From NCBI RefSeq assembly GCF_900188165.1, contig NZ_FZOS01000004.1, positions 1 through 64,000 of the forward strand: 64,000 nucleotides of DNA, given 5' to 3'. Positions 16,834 through 29,726 of this stretch are shown here, piece after piece. The notes under the pieces are model-generated. The model had not been told where the DNA came from, did not search any database, and saw only the letters and a list, made by a program, of their open reading frames with translations. Source of the DNA: Edaphosphingomonas laterariae (GTDB lineage Bacteria > Pseudomonadota > Alphaproteobacteria > Sphingomonadales > Sphingomonadaceae). Within the stretch, counting starts at the first letter, position 1, and the number at the start of each line of letters is the position of its first letter. Position numbers and translations under genes: made by a program.

Positions 16834-18201
16834 GTGAAGGCGCAGTTCAGGAACAATCGCAGGGCGCTGGCACGTTTTGGTGCGGCCACAATCGTCCTTG
16901 CGGGCCTTTCGATGTCGGCCCTGCCGGCACAGACGGTGGAAGACGATGCCGCGGCTCCCGCCTCGGCGCTCAACCTGCCCAAGGATCTGACCATTTTCGG
17001 ATCGAGCGATCCGTCCGTCCGCAAGGCGACGGCGATCGTCAACGGCACGATCATCACGGATACCGATCTCGATCAGCGGCTTGCGCTGGTGGTTGCGGCC
17101 AATGGCGGCAAGGTCGGCGACGAGGAGCGTGAGCGGCTGCGCCTGCAGGTGCTGCGCAACCTGATCGACGAAACACTGCAGATCCAGGAGGCCAAGGCCA
17201 ACGAGATCACGATCACCAAGGCGGAGATCGACCAGACGTTCAATCGCGTGGCCGGCAACTTCAAGCGCAGCCCCGAACAATTTTCTGCTTATCTGCGGGA
17301 ACAGGGCGCGTCGGATACGTCGCTGCGTCGCCAGATCGAGGGCGAACTGGCATGGCGCCGCCTGCTCGGCCGCCGTGTCGAACCCTTCGTCAATGTCGGC
17401 GAGGAGGAAGTGAACGCGGTCATCCAGCGGCTCAACGCCTCCAAGGGCGCGGTCGAGCTGCACATCGCGGAAATCTACCTCTCCTCGACGCCCGAAAACG
17501 CTGGTGAAACGCTGCAGAACGCGCAGCGAATCGTCGCCCAGATCAAGCAGGGCGCGTCCTTCGTCGCTTATGCCCGCCAATTCTCCGAAGCATCGACCGC
17601 CGCCGTCGGTGGCGATCTCGGCTGGGTGCGGCCGGAACAGCTGCCCGAATCGCTCGCCGGTGCCGCTGCGACGCTGGAACGCGGCCAGATCAGCGAGCCG
17701 GTCGCGGTGCCCGGCGGCTATTCGATCATCGCGCTCGTCGACAAGCGCCAGGTGCTCACCGCCGATCCGCGTGACGCGCAGCTCGCGCTCAAGCAGGTGG
17801 CGATCAGCTTCCCCAAGGGCATGACGCAGGCCCAGGCCGCGCCGAAGGTGGAAGAATTCGCCAATATGATGAAGAGCATCACCGGCTGCGGCACGGTCGA
17901 CAAGATCGCCCAGTCGATCGGCGCCGAAGTGGTGGACAATGATCAGATCCGCATTCGCGATCTGCCGGCGCCGCTGCAGCAGATGATGATCAACCTGCAG
18001 GTCGGCCAGGCCACCCAGCCCTTCGGCTCGCTGGAAGATGGCGTGCGCGCACTGGTGCTGTGCGGCCGCGATGATGCCCAGGCGGCGTCGGGCCCGTCGT
18101 TCGATCAGATTCTCGCCCAGATGGAAGAGGAGCGGATCAACCGCCGCGCCCGCCGCTACCTGCGCGATCTTCGCCGAGACGCGGTTGTCGACTATCGCTG
18201 A
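16834..18201 (+). CDS. surA: Periplasmic chaperone/peptidyl-prolyl isomerase SurA
   Basis: 455 residues from GTG 16834, which has a GGGGTGAGA stretch upstream; an upstream ATG at 16786 would hide the signal peptide. The N-terminal signal is RRALARFGAATIVLAGLSMS. A SurA N-terminal helical domain (ATAIVNGTIITDTDLDQRL, about 60-190) is followed by one parvulin (PPIC) domain (HIAEIYLSS to GGDLGWV to GGYSIIALVDKR) and a second, degenerate region. It escorts unfolded outer-membrane proteins such as LptD, encoded just upstream. Confidence 0.92.
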   Translation: MKAQFRNNRRALARFGAATIVLAGLSMSALPAQTVEDDAAAPASALNLPKDLTIFGSSDPSVRKATAIVNGTIITDTDLDQRLALVVAANGGKVGDEERERLRLQVLRNLIDETLQIQEAKANEITITKAEIDQTFNRVAGNFKRSPEQFSAYLREQGASDTSLRRQIEGELAWRRLLGRRVEPFVNVGEEEVNAVIQRLNASKGAVELHIAEIYLSSTPENAGETLQNAQRIVAQIKQGASFVAYARQFSEASTAAVGGDLGWVRPEQLPESLAGAAATLERGQISEPVAVPGGYSIIALVDKRQVLTADPRDAQLALKQVAISFPKGMTQAQAAPKVEEFANMMKSITGCGTVDKIAQSIGAEVVDNDQIRIRDLPAPLQQMMINLQVGQATQPFGSLEDGVRALVLCGRDDAQAASGPSFDQILAQMEEERINRRARRYLRDLRRDAVVDYR

Positions 18202-19198
18202 TGCCTCCCCCATCGCGCCGCTTGCGGTCGCGCTTGGGGATCCGGCTGGGATCGGGCCAGAAATCGTCGCCAAGGCCTGGGAAGCACGGGATCGGGATTG
18301 CCTGCCGCCCTTCTTCGCGGTGGGCGATGCGCGCTCGATCACGTCCGTCTGGAACGGGCCGCTGCAGCGCATCCATTCGCCCGACGAAGCCGCGACCGTC
18401 TTTGCAGGTGCCTTGCCGCTGATCCAGATGGAGGATGCGGGCGAGATCATTCCCGGCGATCCGAATATGGCGGGTGCCCGCTGTTCGCTCGATTCGCTCG
18501 AACTGGCCGTCGGCCTCACCCGTTCGGGCGCCGCCGGCGCGCTCGTCACCGCGCCGGTATCCAAGGCGCAGCTCTACGCCATCGGCTTCACCTATCCCGG
18601 CCAGACCGAATTCGTCGCCGAACGCTGCGGCATCTCGGGCTCCAATGCGGTGATGATGCTGGCCGGGCCGACGCTGCGCACCGTGCCCGTCACCACCCAT
18701 GTGCCGCTGGCCGACGTTCCCGGCCTGATCAGCGTCGACCTGATCGTCGCCAAGGCGCGCGCCACCGAACGCGGCCTCGTGCGCAATTTCGGGATCGAAA
18801 AGCCGCGCCTCGCCGTTGCCGGTTTCAACCCACATGCCGGCGAAGGCGGCGCGCTGGGGCGGGAGGAGATCGACTACATCATCCCCGCCATCGAAATCCT
18901 GCGTGGCGAAGGCATAGATATCGTCGGCCCGCTGGCCGCCGACACCATGTTCCATGCCCGCGCGCGCGCCCATTATGATGCGGCGATCTGCCTTTATCAC
19001 GATCAGGCGCTGATCCCCTTGAAGACGCTGCATTTCGATGAAGGCGTCAACATGACGCTCGGCCTGCCCATCGTCCGCACCGCGCCCGATCACGGCACCG
19101 CGTTCGAAATCGCCGGCAGGAATGTCGCCGAGCCGGGTGCGATGATCGCCGCGATCCGCATGGCGGGCGAAGCCGCCGGCTTCCGCTGCCAGGCGTGA
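18185..19198 (+). CDS. pdxA: 4-hydroxythreonine-4-phosphate dehydrogenase
   Basis: 337 residues if started at TTG 18185, which overlaps the surA end by 17 bases; the frame is open upstream, but homology-like sequence begins at [16 protein letters not shown]. Metal-binding His residues are visible in [14 protein letters not shown] and DHGTAF. It acts in pyridoxal phosphate synthesis (DXP-dependent route). Start choice is the weak point. The 3' end overlaps rsmA by GTGA. Confidence 0.93.
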   Translation: MSTIADASPIAPLAVALGDPAGIGPEIVAKAWEARDRDCLPPFFAVGDARSITSVWNGPLQRIHSPDEAATVFAGALPLIQMEDAGEIIPGDPNMAGARCSLDSLELAVGLTRSGAAGALVTAPVSKAQLYAIGFTYPGQTEFVAERCGISGSNAVMMLAGPTLRTVPVTTHVPLADVPGLISVDLIVAKARATERGLVRNFGIEKPRLAVAGFNPHAGEGGALGREEIDYIIPAIEILRGEGIDIVGPLAADTMFHARARAHYDAAICLYHDQALIPLKTLHFDEGVNMTLGLPIVRTAPDHGTAFEIAGRNVAEPGAMIAAIRMAGEAAGFRCQA

Positions 19199-20031
19199 GC
19201 AACGAAGGCCTGAGCGCGCTGCCTCCTTTGCGGGAGGTGATCGCCAAGCATGGGCTGAGCGCATCGAAGGCGCTCGGCCAGAATTTCCTGTTCGACGGCC
19301 AGTTGCTCGATCGCATTGCCCGCGTCCCCGGTTCGCTCGCCGGCGAAACCGTGTTCGAGGTCGGGCCCGGCCCTGGCGGCCTGACCCGCGCGCTGTTGGG
19401 CGCCGGCGCCAATGTCGTCGCGGTCGAACGCGATCGCCGCTGCCTGCCCGCGCTCGACGAACTGAACGCCGCTTCCGGCGGCCGCTTGCGCGTGATTTCA
19501 GGCGATGCACTGGAAGTCGATGCCGCCGCAGAGGCCGGCGCAGGCGCCCATATCGTCGCCAACCTGCCTTATAATGTGGGAACCGCGCTGCTCGTCGGCT
19601 GGCTCGGCAGCGAGGTCTGGCCGCCCTGGTGGCGCTCGCTGACGCTGATGTTTCAGAAGGAAGTGGCCGAACGCATCGTCGCGGCGCCCGGCAGTTCGGC
19701 TTATGGCCGGCTGGCGGTGCTCGCCCAGTGGCGCTCGACTGCGCGGCTCGCCTTTACCGTCCACCGCTCGGCCTTCGTGCCGCCGCCCAAGGTGATGTCC
19801 GCCGTCGTGCACATCGTGCCGGCGGCCCAGCCCGAAGGCGTTCGCTTCGCCGACCTGGAACGCATTACCGCCGCCGCCTTCGGCCAGCGCCGCAAGATGC
19901 TGCGCCAAAGCCTGAAGGGTGTCGCGGGCGCACTCGATGCGCTCGAAACGCTCGGAATCGATCCGCAGCGCCGCGCCGAGACATTGTCGGTAACGGATTT
20001 CGTGGCGATCGCCCGCACCATCCGCGCCTGA
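19195..20031 (+). CDS. rsmA: 16S rRNA dimethyladenosine transferase
   Basis: 278 residues, GTG start overlapping the pdxA stop (GTGA). The SAM-binding motif [15 protein letters not shown] and the target-adenine motif NLPYNVGT identify KsgA/RsmA, which dimethylates two adjacent adenosines in the 3' hairpin of 16S rRNA during 30S maturation. The N-terminal segment [10 protein letters not shown] is typical. It is the last gene of the lptD operon and convergent with the TPR gene. Confidence 0.95.
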   Translation: MSNEGLSALPPLREVIAKHGLSASKALGQNFLFDGQLLDRIARVPGSLAGETVFEVGPGPGGLTRALLGAGANVVAVERDRRCLPALDELNAASGGRLRVISGDALEVDAAAEAGAGAHIVANLPYNVGTALLVGWLGSEVWPPWWRSLTLMFQKEVAERIVAAPGSSAYGRLAVLAQWRSTARLAFTVHRSAFVPPPKVMSAVVHIVPAAQPEGVRFADLERITAAAFGQRRKMLRQSLKGVAGALDALETLGIDPQRRAETLSVTDFVAIARTIRA

Positions 20032-20085
20032 CGGCGCGGACAGCTTAAACGATCAACGATCAGGCCCCCCGGTGCGGCCGGGCGA

Positions 20086-20610
20086 TCAGGGCTTGACCGG
20101 CGGTTCCTGCGCCTTGGGCGCGACCGCCGGCGCCGCCTGCGCCGTCACCACGGCGGGCGGCGGGCCCTTGGCGATCGCCGAAGCGAGCGTGGTCGCCGGC
20201 GCGCACTCCGTCTTGCACAGCGTACGGATGCGGGCGAGATTGGCCTTGGCACGGTCCACTGCGCCCTTCTGCACCAGGGCCTCGCCCTGCGCGGTCAGCG
20301 CGGCAAGATCATTGGGTTCCAGCGCCAGCGCTTCCTTGTAGAAGCGGATGGCCTTGCCCGGCAGTTCCTGGGCCTGCGCCACCTTGCCGAGCGCGACGAA
20401 CGCCGCCCGGTTGCGCGGATCGACCGCGAGTGCGCTTTCCAGAAGATCATTGGCAAGCGTGTAATTGCCGGCCACGCGCGCGGCTTCACCCTGCGTCAGC
20501 AGCGCCTGCGACCGGGGGTTGATCTGGTCGTCGGGCTTCTGGCTGTATCCCACGCTGGAGGCGGTGGCCAACGCCAGCGAAATGGCAAGGGCGATCGGAG
20601 AGAGACGCAT
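20086..20610 (-). CDS. Exported TPR-repeat protein
   Basis: 174 residues from ATG 20610, preceded by GGAG. A signal peptide ([17 protein letters not shown]) is followed by about three tetratricopeptide repeats (residues 38-135, with motifs [21 protein letters not shown] and [17 protein letters not shown]). Two Cys (LCKTEC) sit after the repeats, and the C-terminal tail is Ala/Pro-rich. It is likely periplasmic and binds proteins; partner unknown. It lies 32 bases after rsmB and may be co-transcribed with it. Confidence 0.8.
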   Translation of the reverse strand: MRLSPIALAISLALATASSVGYSQKPDDQINPRSQALLTQGEAARVAGNYTLANDLLESALAVDPRNRAAFVALGKVAQAQELPGKAIRFYKEALALEPNDLAALTAQGEALVQKGAVDRAKANLARIRTLCKTECAPATTLASAIAKGPPPAVVTAQAAPAVAPKAQEPPVKP

Positions 20611-20642
20611 GAACAACTCCGTGAAGGTCTCGTGACGCGCTT

Positions 20643-21827
20643 CTAACATGGCCGTTGCAGTCTAGCGACGAAAAACCCGTCCGTCCCGTCCGCTGCGGGC
20701 GTCAAACGGAATCCGGCGCCATGTTGCCGCCCCGCCATAGGCGCTTCGGTCGCGGCCACCCATTCGGGATAATCCTTCAAAAAAGCCGCCACTTGATCCG
20801 CACCTTCGTCGTTCAGCAATGAACAGACGATGTATGTCAGGGATCCGCCCGGACGCACGAGTGCCGCCGCAACACGGATCAACCGTGCCTGCAACGCCAC
20901 CAGCCGGTCGAGCCGCGCCGGGGTCAGCCGCCAGCGCGCCTCCGGATTGCGCCGCCACGTCCCCGTGCCGGAACAGGGCGCATCGACCAGCACAACATCC
21001 GCCATGCCGTTGATGTCGACCAGCGCCTCCCCTTCGCGCCCGCCATCGAGCAATCGGGTCTCGACCGCGCCGATTCCCGCCCGTTCGGCACGCGGGCCCA
21101 AGCGGGAGAGGCGTGCGCGATCGGCGTCGCAGGCGATCAGCCGCCCTTCGCCCCGCATCGCAGCCGCAAGCGCCAGCGTCTTGCCGCCGGCACCCGCGCA
21201 GAGATCGACCACGGTCATTCCGGGCCGCGCGCCGGCGACCTCGGTGACGATCTGGCTGCCTTCGTCCTGAATCTCGATCAGCCCGTCCGCGAAGAGCGGC
21301 AGCGCCTCGACATTCGTGCCCTCCGGCAAGCGCAGCCCCATCGGCGCATGCGGGGTCGGCACGGCGTCGGCGATCATCGGCAACACCTGATCGCGCGTCG
21401 CCTTCAGGCCATTCACCCGGATATCGAGCGGGGCGCGATCGAGCAGCGTCGCCTGTTCGGCCGGATCGAGCGTGCCGGCCAGCCGCGTCGCCAGCCAATC
21501 GGGCACGACACCGGCCGGCGCGACCGCTTCGTCTGGCTCAATCCGCGCCGGCCCACGGGGCGATCCGTCAAAGGCGGCCGCCAGTTCGGCATCCTCGCGC
21601 GCCAGGCCAAGCAAAGCTGCCCGGCCCGTCACCGGCGGCTCCCCGGCCCGGCGGATCGCGCGATAAACCAGATCGCGCACCGCGCGCCGATCCTTCGACC
21701 CGGCATAGCGCCGCGCCTTGAAATAACGCGCGATCAGCGTGTCCGCCGCCGCCCCGCCCGCGCGCGCGGCGGCGATAATCTCATCGAGCAGATCGATCGC
21801 CGCCTGCGCCCGGCCGGCGGGGGTCAT
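20643..21827 (-). CDS. rsmB: 16S rRNA m5C methyltransferase (RsmB/Sun family)
   Basis: 394 residues. A NusB-like RNA-binding N-terminal domain (about 1-140) is followed by a methyltransferase domain with [13 protein letters not shown] (SAM site), [15 protein letters not shown] and [11 protein letters not shown]; the two Cys are the general and nucleophilic cysteines of m5C RNA methyltransferases. The nearest described activity is C967 of 16S rRNA. It starts nine bases after guaB, so it is probably in one transcript. Confidence 0.9.
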   Translation of the reverse strand: MTPAGRAQAAIDLLDEIIAAARAGGAAADTLIARYFKARRYAGSKDRRAVRDLVYRAIRRAGEPPVTGRAALLGLAREDAELAAAFDGSPRGPARIEPDEAVAPAGVVPDWLATRLAGTLDPAEQATLLDRAPLDIRVNGLKATRDQVLPMIADAVPTPHAPMGLRLPEGTNVEALPLFADGLIEIQDEGSQIVTEVAGARPGMTVVDLCAGAGGKTLALAAAMRGEGRLIACDADRARLSRLGPRAERAGIGAVETRLLDGGREGEALVDINGMADVVLVDAPCSGTGTWRRNPEARWRLTPARLDRLVALQARLIRVAAALVRPGGSLTYIVCSLLNDEGADQVAAFLKDYPEWVAATEAPMAGRQHGAGFRLTPAADGTDGFFVARLQRPC

Positions 21828-21836
21828 CGCCCCGCC

Positions 21837-24865
<3,029 letters not shown>

Positions 24866-24972
24866 TGGCAGCATCGCGGCGATTGCACAAGCCGCCAATG
24901 TCGATTCCGTTTGGATGGCGCCCCCATCCAAGGCACAATCCCCGCCCGTAAATGACTGGGGGGATTGGGCTG

Positions 24973-25938
24973 ATGGGCACGCTTGCACTGGTTCTGCTGG
25001 TTCTGGCGATCATGTTCGTTGCCGCCGGTGTCACCGTGGTGCGGCAGGGCTATCAATATACGATCGAATATTTCGGCAAGTTCGTTGCCGTCGCCCAGCC
25101 CGGCTTCAATTTCTACATCCCATTTTTCTATCGCGTTGGCCGCAAAATCAACATGATGGAACAGGTTGTCGATATTCCGGGCCAGGAAATCATCACGCGC
25201 GACAATGCGATGGTTTCGGTCGATGGCGTCGTCTTCTTTCAGGTGCTTGATGCCGCCAAGGCGGCCTATGAAGTGTCCGACCTCCAGTTCGCGCTGCTCC
25301 AGCTCACCACCACCAATCTTCGCACGGTGATGGGGTCGATGGACCTCGACGAAACGCTTTCCAAGCGCGACGAGATCAACGCCCGCCTGCTCAACGTCGT
25401 CGATCACGCCACCACGGCCTGGGGCGTCAAGATCACCCGCGTCGAGGTGAAGGACATCCGCCCGCCGCAGGACATCGTCAACTCCATGGCCCGCCAGATG
25501 AAGGCCGAGCGCGAGAAGCGCGCCTCGATCCTCGAAGCCGAAGGCATGCGTGCATCCGAAATCCTGCGCGCCGAAGGCCAGAAGCAATCGCAGATCCTGG
25601 AGGCCGAAGGCCGTCGCGAAGCCGCCTTCCGCGACGCCGAAGCGCGCGAACGCTCCGCCGAGGCCGAAGCCAAGGCAACCCAGGTGGTTTCGGACGCGAT
25701 CGCCGGCGGCAATGTCCAGGCGATCAACTATTTCGTCGCGCAGAAATATGTCGATGCGGTCAGCCAGTTCGCCACGTCGGCCAACGCCAAGACGATCCTG
25801 TTCCCGGTCGAGGCGACACAGCTGATCGGCACGATCGGCGGCATCGGCGCGCTGGCCAAGGAAGCGCTGGGCAAGGCCGACGAAACCGCCCCTCCGCCTG
25901 CCCCGCCCCGCCGCCCCGGCCCGTTCGAACAGGCCTGA
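24973..25938 (+). CDS. qmcA: SPFH/band 7 membrane protein (QmcA-like)
   Basis: 321 residues from ATG 24973, favoured over ATG 24952 because GGGGGGA lies about nine bases upstream. One N-terminal membrane anchor (LALVLLVLAIMFVAAGVTVV), an SPFH domain (about 20-190), then a coiled coil with repeated EAEG/RAEGQ units (190-245). Proteins of this group form large membrane-microdomain oligomers and pair with NfeD proteins, as here (next gene, four bases away). Cellular role in quality control is family knowledge. Confidence 0.88.
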   Translation: MGTLALVLLVLAIMFVAAGVTVVRQGYQYTIEYFGKFVAVAQPGFNFYIPFFYRVGRKINMMEQVVDIPGQEIITRDNAMVSVDGVVFFQVLDAAKAAYEVSDLQFALLQLTTTNLRTVMGSMDLDETLSKRDEINARLLNVVDHATTAWGVKITRVEVKDIRPPQDIVNSMARQMKAEREKRASILEAEGMRASEILRAEGQKQSQILEAEGRREAAFRDAEARERSAEAEAKATQVVSDAIAGGNVQAINYFVAQKYVDAVSQFATSANAKTILFPVEATQLIGTIGGIGALAKEALGKADETAPPPAPPRRPGPFEQA

Positions 25939-25942
25939 TCCC

Positions 25943-26380
25943 ATGCCCTTCGATCTCGATCCGCACTGGCTCTGGCTGATCGCCGCGATCGTGCTTGCCA
26001 TCGCGGAGATTATCGCGCCGGGCTTCTTCCTGATCTGGCTGGCCGCCGCCGCCGCCGCCACGGGTGCGGTTGCCTTCCTGCTCGATCTGTCGGTGCCGGT
26101 TCAGGCGCTCGTCTTCGCGATCGCCGCGCTGGTCGCGGTCTATGCCGGGCGCCGCTACATGGCCGCCTACCCCGCTTATTCGCCCGATCCCATGCTCAAC
26201 GATCGCACCGCGCGGCTGGTGGGCGAAATCGTCACCGTCGTCGAGCCGATCGGCGAAGGCCATGGCCGGGTGAAGGTGGGCGATGGGGTTTGGAACGCGA
26301 CCGGACCCGATATTCCCAGCGGCGCCCGCGCCCGCATCACCGGCGCGCAGGGTTCGACGCTGATCGTGGAGCCCCTGTGA
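25943..26380 (+). CDS. NfeD-like membrane protein (short type)
   Basis: 145 residues. Three closely spaced hydrophobic segments (LWLIAAIVLAIAEIIAPGFF, then the Ala-rich stretch, then VQALVFAIAALVAVYAG) are followed by a soluble OB-fold domain (about 85-145, GEIVTVVEPIGEGHGRVKVG). It is the short NfeD type without the serine protease domain. The location immediately after the SPFH gene is the standard partnership. Its 3' end is duplicated in the downstream intergenic DNA (see repeat). Confidence 0.88.
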   Translation: MPFDLDPHWLWLIAAIVLAIAEIIAPGFFLIWLAAAAAATGAVAFLLDLSVPVQALVFAIAALVAVYAGRRYMAAYPAYSPDPMLNDRTARLVGEIVTVVEPIGEGHGRVKVGDGVWNATGPDIPSGARARITGAQGSTLIVEPL

Positions 26381-26410
26381 TCGCGAAGGTCCTGTGAGCG
26401 TGGAGCCCCT
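26365..26410 (+). repeat. Short direct repeat at the end of nfeD
   Basis: The 12-mer CGTGGAGCCCCT occurs at 26365-26376, inside the nfeD stop region, and again at 26399-26410. It is followed in each case by a sequence ending in TGTGA within 40 bases. It looks like a decayed tandem duplication of the gene's last codons. Confidence 0.6.
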
Positions 26411-26425
26411 ATTCGTGCGGTCGCT

Positions 26426-26974
26426 GTGAGGCTGGTGGTCGCGGCCGCGCTGATATTGTTTTCCGCAACACCCGCCGCCGCCAAATCCTGCCCACCCGCC
26501 GAGGTCGAACGCTTCAGCGCGCTGATCCGCGATGCGGATGGCAATGTGCGGCTGATCCTGGCGACGATCCGGGGCCGCATGACCACCGATCAGGTGCGCT
26601 GCTGGGCCGCGACCGGCGATCGCAAGATGATGGTCGAACTCGGCCGCCGGCTCGAACATGGCGACGGCATTGCGCGCGACGCCGAACGCGCGGAGGAGCT
26701 CTACAAGGCCGCCGCCACGCCCAAGCTCGGGACATTGTGGGTCTATACCCCCGGCGTCGGCGGCCAGCCGGGGCGCGTCATGCCGATCCGCACCGGCCCG
26801 GACGAACCCGGCCTGCCCGCGGCCGCTTTCGCCCGCGCCCTGATGCATATCGAGGGCCGCGCCGCCCGCCCGTCCTACGCCAAAGGCATGAAGATACTGA
26901 AAGAGCTGTCGGAAAGCGGCCATGCGCCGGCCCGCGCCCGTTACGACGCAATCATGGCCGGCCCGACGACCTGA
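26426..26974 (+). CDS. Exported protein with Sel1-like repeat
   Basis: 182 residues from GTG 26426. A signal peptide (RLVVAAALILFSATPAAA-KS) precedes a small helical domain; the segment MMVELGRRLEHGDGIARDAERAEELYKAAA is a good Sel1/TPR-like repeat, and the end (YAKGMKILKELSESGHAPARARYD) may hold a second. It is probably periplasmic and involved in protein interaction. It lies 45 bases after nfeD. No specific function can be assigned. Confidence 0.7.
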   Translation: MRLVVAAALILFSATPAAAKSCPPAEVERFSALIRDADGNVRLILATIRGRMTTDQVRCWAATGDRKMMVELGRRLEHGDGIARDAERAEELYKAAATPKLGTLWVYTPGVGGQPGRVMPIRTGPDEPGLPAAAFARALMHIEGRAARPSYAKGMKILKELSESGHAPARARYDAIMAGPTT

Positions 26975-26976
26975 TT

Positions 26977-27345
26977 TCAGCGGCCGCCGAGCAGGCCCTT
27001 GGCGATCCCGGCAATATCGTTGATCGGATTGCCGTCGCCATCGCGGTCGAGCATGCCGAGCAGCCCGTCGGCCCCGCCCAGCTTCGCCAGCAGGCCATCG
27101 ATACCGCCCTCACCCAGTTGCGATGCCAGCGCCGGCAGCAGCGCCTGCAACTTGTCGAGCGGCAGGCCCGTCTCGGCAGCGGCGCTCATCGCCGCCTGCG
27201 CATTATCCTGCCCGCCACCGGCAAGCTTGCCGAGCAGCGTTTCGCCACCGGTGCGCAGTTCGTCGGGCGACATGCCGAGCTGGCCGGCCAGCGCATCGAT
27301 ATCCACATTGCCGGCCTGGCCGAGCAATCCGTCGAGAAGGCCCAT
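26977..27345 (-). CDS. DUF937/YidB-like protein with EF-hand-like motif
   Basis: 122 residues from ATG 27345, chosen because GGAGGAG lies six bases upstream; an in-frame ATG at 27360 overlaps that site. The start MGLLDGLLGQAG, followed by LAGQLGMSPDEL, resembles the DUF937/YidB family of small helical proteins. The C-terminal DRDGDGNPIND is a D-x-D-x-D-G calcium-loop-like sequence. It has no signal peptide. Convergent with the upstream plus-strand gene, with two bases between stops. Function unknown. Confidence 0.75.
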   Translation of the reverse strand: MGLLDGLLGQAGNVDIDALAGQLGMSPDELRTGGETLLGKLAGGGQDNAQAAMSAAAETGLPLDKLQALLPALASQLGEGGIDGLLAKLGGADGLLGMLDRDGDGNPINDIAGIAKGLLGGR

Positions 27346-27379
27346 GATCGACTCCTCCATGCTGGAAGCGCCGAGGCTA

Positions 27380-27844
27380 TCACGCTTCCATGACAGTTGG
27401 GAGCGGCGCGAGATCGGGCTCCACCCATCCCCGTCGCGCCGCGACCGAGAATAAAAGCGCTCGGCTGTAGAAGCCGAGCGGCCAGTCGCGCTGCCCCTCG
27501 GGCGCTGCCAGCAGGCCGTTGACCAGCGTCGGCAGATCAGCCTGCCCCGCGCGCGCCAAATGCAGGCGCACCGCGCGGATGAAGCATTGAGTGATCGTCT
27601 CATGATAGCCCTGCGCGTCATCATTCACGCCGCCCACCGCCTCATTATAGGCCGCGATGATCGCGGGCAGATCGCGTTCGGGCGCGATGTCCGGCCGCAT
27701 GCGGACGATCCACGCACAGGCGGCGAGATGCGCTTCATGCGTCCAGTCCTCGCGCGGAAGCGTGCGGGCGATCAGCCCCTCACCGACCCGCCGGATCGCG
27801 GCCTCGTCCGCAAACAGGCGCGGTTCATGCTGCGTGTTCGTCAT
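27380..27844 (-). CDS. Conserved hypothetical cytoplasmic protein
   Basis: 154 residues without signal or membrane segment. It has conspicuous His-containing motifs, DWTHEAHLAACAW near residue 33 and YHETIT near 80, that could be structural or metal-linked, and is otherwise helical. I do not recognise a characterised family; it is likely a conserved unknown. It is transcribed in the same direction as pckA (upstream, with a terminator between) and the YidB-like gene downstream. Confidence 0.7.
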   Translation of the reverse strand: MTNTQHEPRLFADEAAIRRVGEGLIARTLPREDWTHEAHLAACAWIVRMRPDIAPERDLPAIIAAYNEAVGGVNDDAQGYHETITQCFIRAVRLHLARAGQADLPTLVNGLLAAPEGQRDWPLGFYSRALLFSVAARRGWVEPDLAPLPTVMEA

Positions 27845-27862
27845 GCCGTTCCCGCATTGCCC

Positions 27863-27900
27863 AAAAAGGAAGGGCGCGCCCGTTGCCGGACGCGCCCTTC
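27863..27900 (-). terminator. Rho-independent terminator of pckA
   Basis: A 10-bp GC-rich stem, GAAGGGCGCG (27869-27878) with CGCGCCCTTC (27891-27900), is followed on the minus strand by CTTTTTGG. It lies 21 bases past the pckA stop. Confidence 0.85.
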
Positions 27901-27921
27901 GATCAGCTATCGAGCCGTGGT

Positions 27922-29520
27922 TCAGGCAGCCTTGGGGGCCGCCTTGCGAACGCTCTCATCGACATGCTCTTCGAACTGCGCGAAGTTTTCGATGAACTGG
28001 TTCACCAGCTTGCTCGCCGTCGCGTCATAGGCCGCCATGTCGGCCCAGGTGTCGCGCGGGTTGAGGATCTTCGAATCGACCCCGGCCACCGCCTGCGGCA
28101 CCTGGAAGCCGAAATTGGCGTCAGTCACGAACTCGGCACCGTTGAGCGAACCGTCGAGCGCGGCGTTGAGCAGCGCGCGGGTCGCCTTGATCGGCATACG
28201 GTTGCCGACGCCATACGAGCCACCGGTCCAGCCGGTGTTGACCAGCCAGCAATCGACGCCGCCCTTGGCGATCCGCTCCTTCAGCAGATTGCCATAGACC
28301 GACGGGTGACGCGGCATGAACGGCGCGCCGAAGCAGGTCGAGAAGGTGGCGGTCGGCTCGGTCACGCCGATTTCGGTGCCAGCAACGCGTGCGGTGTAGC
28401 CCGACAGGAAGTGATACATCGCCTGATCCGGCGTCAGCTTCGCGATCGGAGGCAGCACGCCATAGGCATCGGCCGTCAGGAAGATGATGTTCTTCGGCAC
28501 GGGGCCGAGATTCTTTTCCGACGCGTTCGGGATGAAATCGATCGGATAGGAACCACGGCTGTTTTCGGCCAGGCTGTCATCGTCGAGGTCGATCTCGCGC
28601 GTGTCGAGGTCGATCACCACATTTTCCAACACCGTGCCGAAACGCTTGGTCGTGGCGTAGATTTCCGGCTCCGCCTCGGGCGACAGGCGAATCATCTTGG
28701 CGTAGCAACCGCCTTCGAAATTGAACACGGCGGTGTCCGACCAGCCATGTTCGTCATCGCCGATCAGCGTGCGGCTGGCATCGGCCGAAAGCGTGGTCTT
28801 GCCGGTGCCGGAAAGGCCGAAGAACACGGCGGTGTCGCCGTTCGGGCCGATATTGGCCGAACAGTGCATCGGCATGATGCCATCGACCGGCAGCTTGTAG
28901 TTGAGGATGCCGAACACCGACTTCTTCATTTCACCGGCATAAGCGGTGCCGCCGATCAGGATCAGCTTTTCGCTCAGGTTCACCGCGATCACGGTTTCCG
29001 AACGGCAGCCATGGCGTTCCGGGTCGGCCTTGAAGCTCGGCAGGTCGATGATGGTGTATTCCGGCACGAAGGCGGCCAGTTCGGCCACGTCCGGACGCAC
29101 CAGCAGCGTCTTGATGAACAGGTTGTGCCACGCGAATTCGTTGATCACGCGCACGTTGACGCGGTGTTCCGGCTGCGAACCGCCGAACAGATCCTGAACG
29201 AAAAGCGTTTCCTTGGTGCCGAGATGCTTGAGGAAATCTTCCTTCAGTGCGGCGAAATGCGCGGGCGTCATGCCCTTGTTGGTCTTGCCCCACCACACCG
29301 TGTTTTCGGTTTCGGCATCGCGGACGATGAACTTGTCGTTGGCCGAACGGCCGGTGTGCTTGCCGGTCTTCACGACCAGCGGGCCGTCCTTGGCGAGGAC
29401 GCCTTCACCGCGGCGAACCGCTTCCTCGACCAGCGGCGCAGTCGGCAGATTCCATTTAATCTCCGCGGCGACATTGATGCCCTGGGCGGCAAGGCCGTGG
29501 GCGGGAATGCGGCTGGACAC
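27922..29520 (-). CDS. pckA: ATP-dependent phosphoenolpyruvate carboxykinase
   Basis: 532 residues from GTG 29520, with AAGGAGA correctly spaced upstream; the open frame further up is not coding. The ATP-binding kinase-1a motif is [22 protein letters not shown] and the [10 protein letters not shown] region are also typical. It converts oxaloacetate to PEP in gluconeogenesis. Divergent from chvI with 206 bases between; in Rhizobiaceae the same neighbour pair occurs and pckA expression is tied to ChvG/ChvI, so co-regulation is plausible here. Confidence 0.96.
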   Translation of the reverse strand: MSSRIPAHGLAAQGINVAAEIKWNLPTAPLVEEAVRRGEGVLAKDGPLVVKTGKHTGRSANDKFIVRDAETENTVWWGKTNKGMTPAHFAALKEDFLKHLGTKETLFVQDLFGGSQPEHRVNVRVINEFAWHNLFIKTLLVRPDVAELAAFVPEYTIIDLPSFKADPERHGCRSETVIAVNLSEKLILIGGTAYAGEMKKSVFGILNYKLPVDGIMPMHCSANIGPNGDTAVFFGLSGTGKTTLSADASRTLIGDDEHGWSDTAVFNFEGGCYAKMIRLSPEAEPEIYATTKRFGTVLENVVIDLDTREIDLDDDSLAENSRGSYPIDFIPNASEKNLGPVPKNIIFLTADAYGVLPPIAKLTPDQAMYHFLSGYTARVAGTEIGVTEPTATFSTCFGAPFMPRHPSVYGNLLKERIAKGGVDCWLVNTGWTGGSYGVGNRMPIKATRALLNAALDGSLNGAEFVTDANFGFQVPQAVAGVDSKILNPRDTWADMAAYDATASKLVNQFIENFAQFEEHVDESVRKAAPKAA

Positions 29521-29726
29521 GTGCGATCTCCTTAAACCGGGCAAATTCTCTGTCTCGGTTTTGGCCGAGCGGGGCGACCGCCCCTGTCCCGGGCGCGCAT
29601 ATAGGACAAGATCGCTACGGTCAAAGGCGGGAATGCGCTGCAACGCGGCAGGCGGTTCGGCTTTGTTGCCGGGCGGAAACGGTTGGGCTAGTCATGGGGC
29701 CGGCCAGATAGTGGGATGAAGGGTCA
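29521..29726. promoter_or_regulatory. Divergent pckA-chvI promoter region
   Basis: This 206-base gap must hold the pckA promoter (minus) and the chvI promoter (plus). The pckA ribosome-binding site (AAGGAGA) is clear. A short GC palindrome, GGGGCG-AC-CGCCCC, occurs near 29570-29586. No ChvI site can be asserted by eye. Confidence 0.5.

Noticed and set aside
16774-18564. Minus-strand open frame opposite surA and pdxA
   Set aside because: It is a mirror frame of two genuine genes and runs through both without a plausible start.
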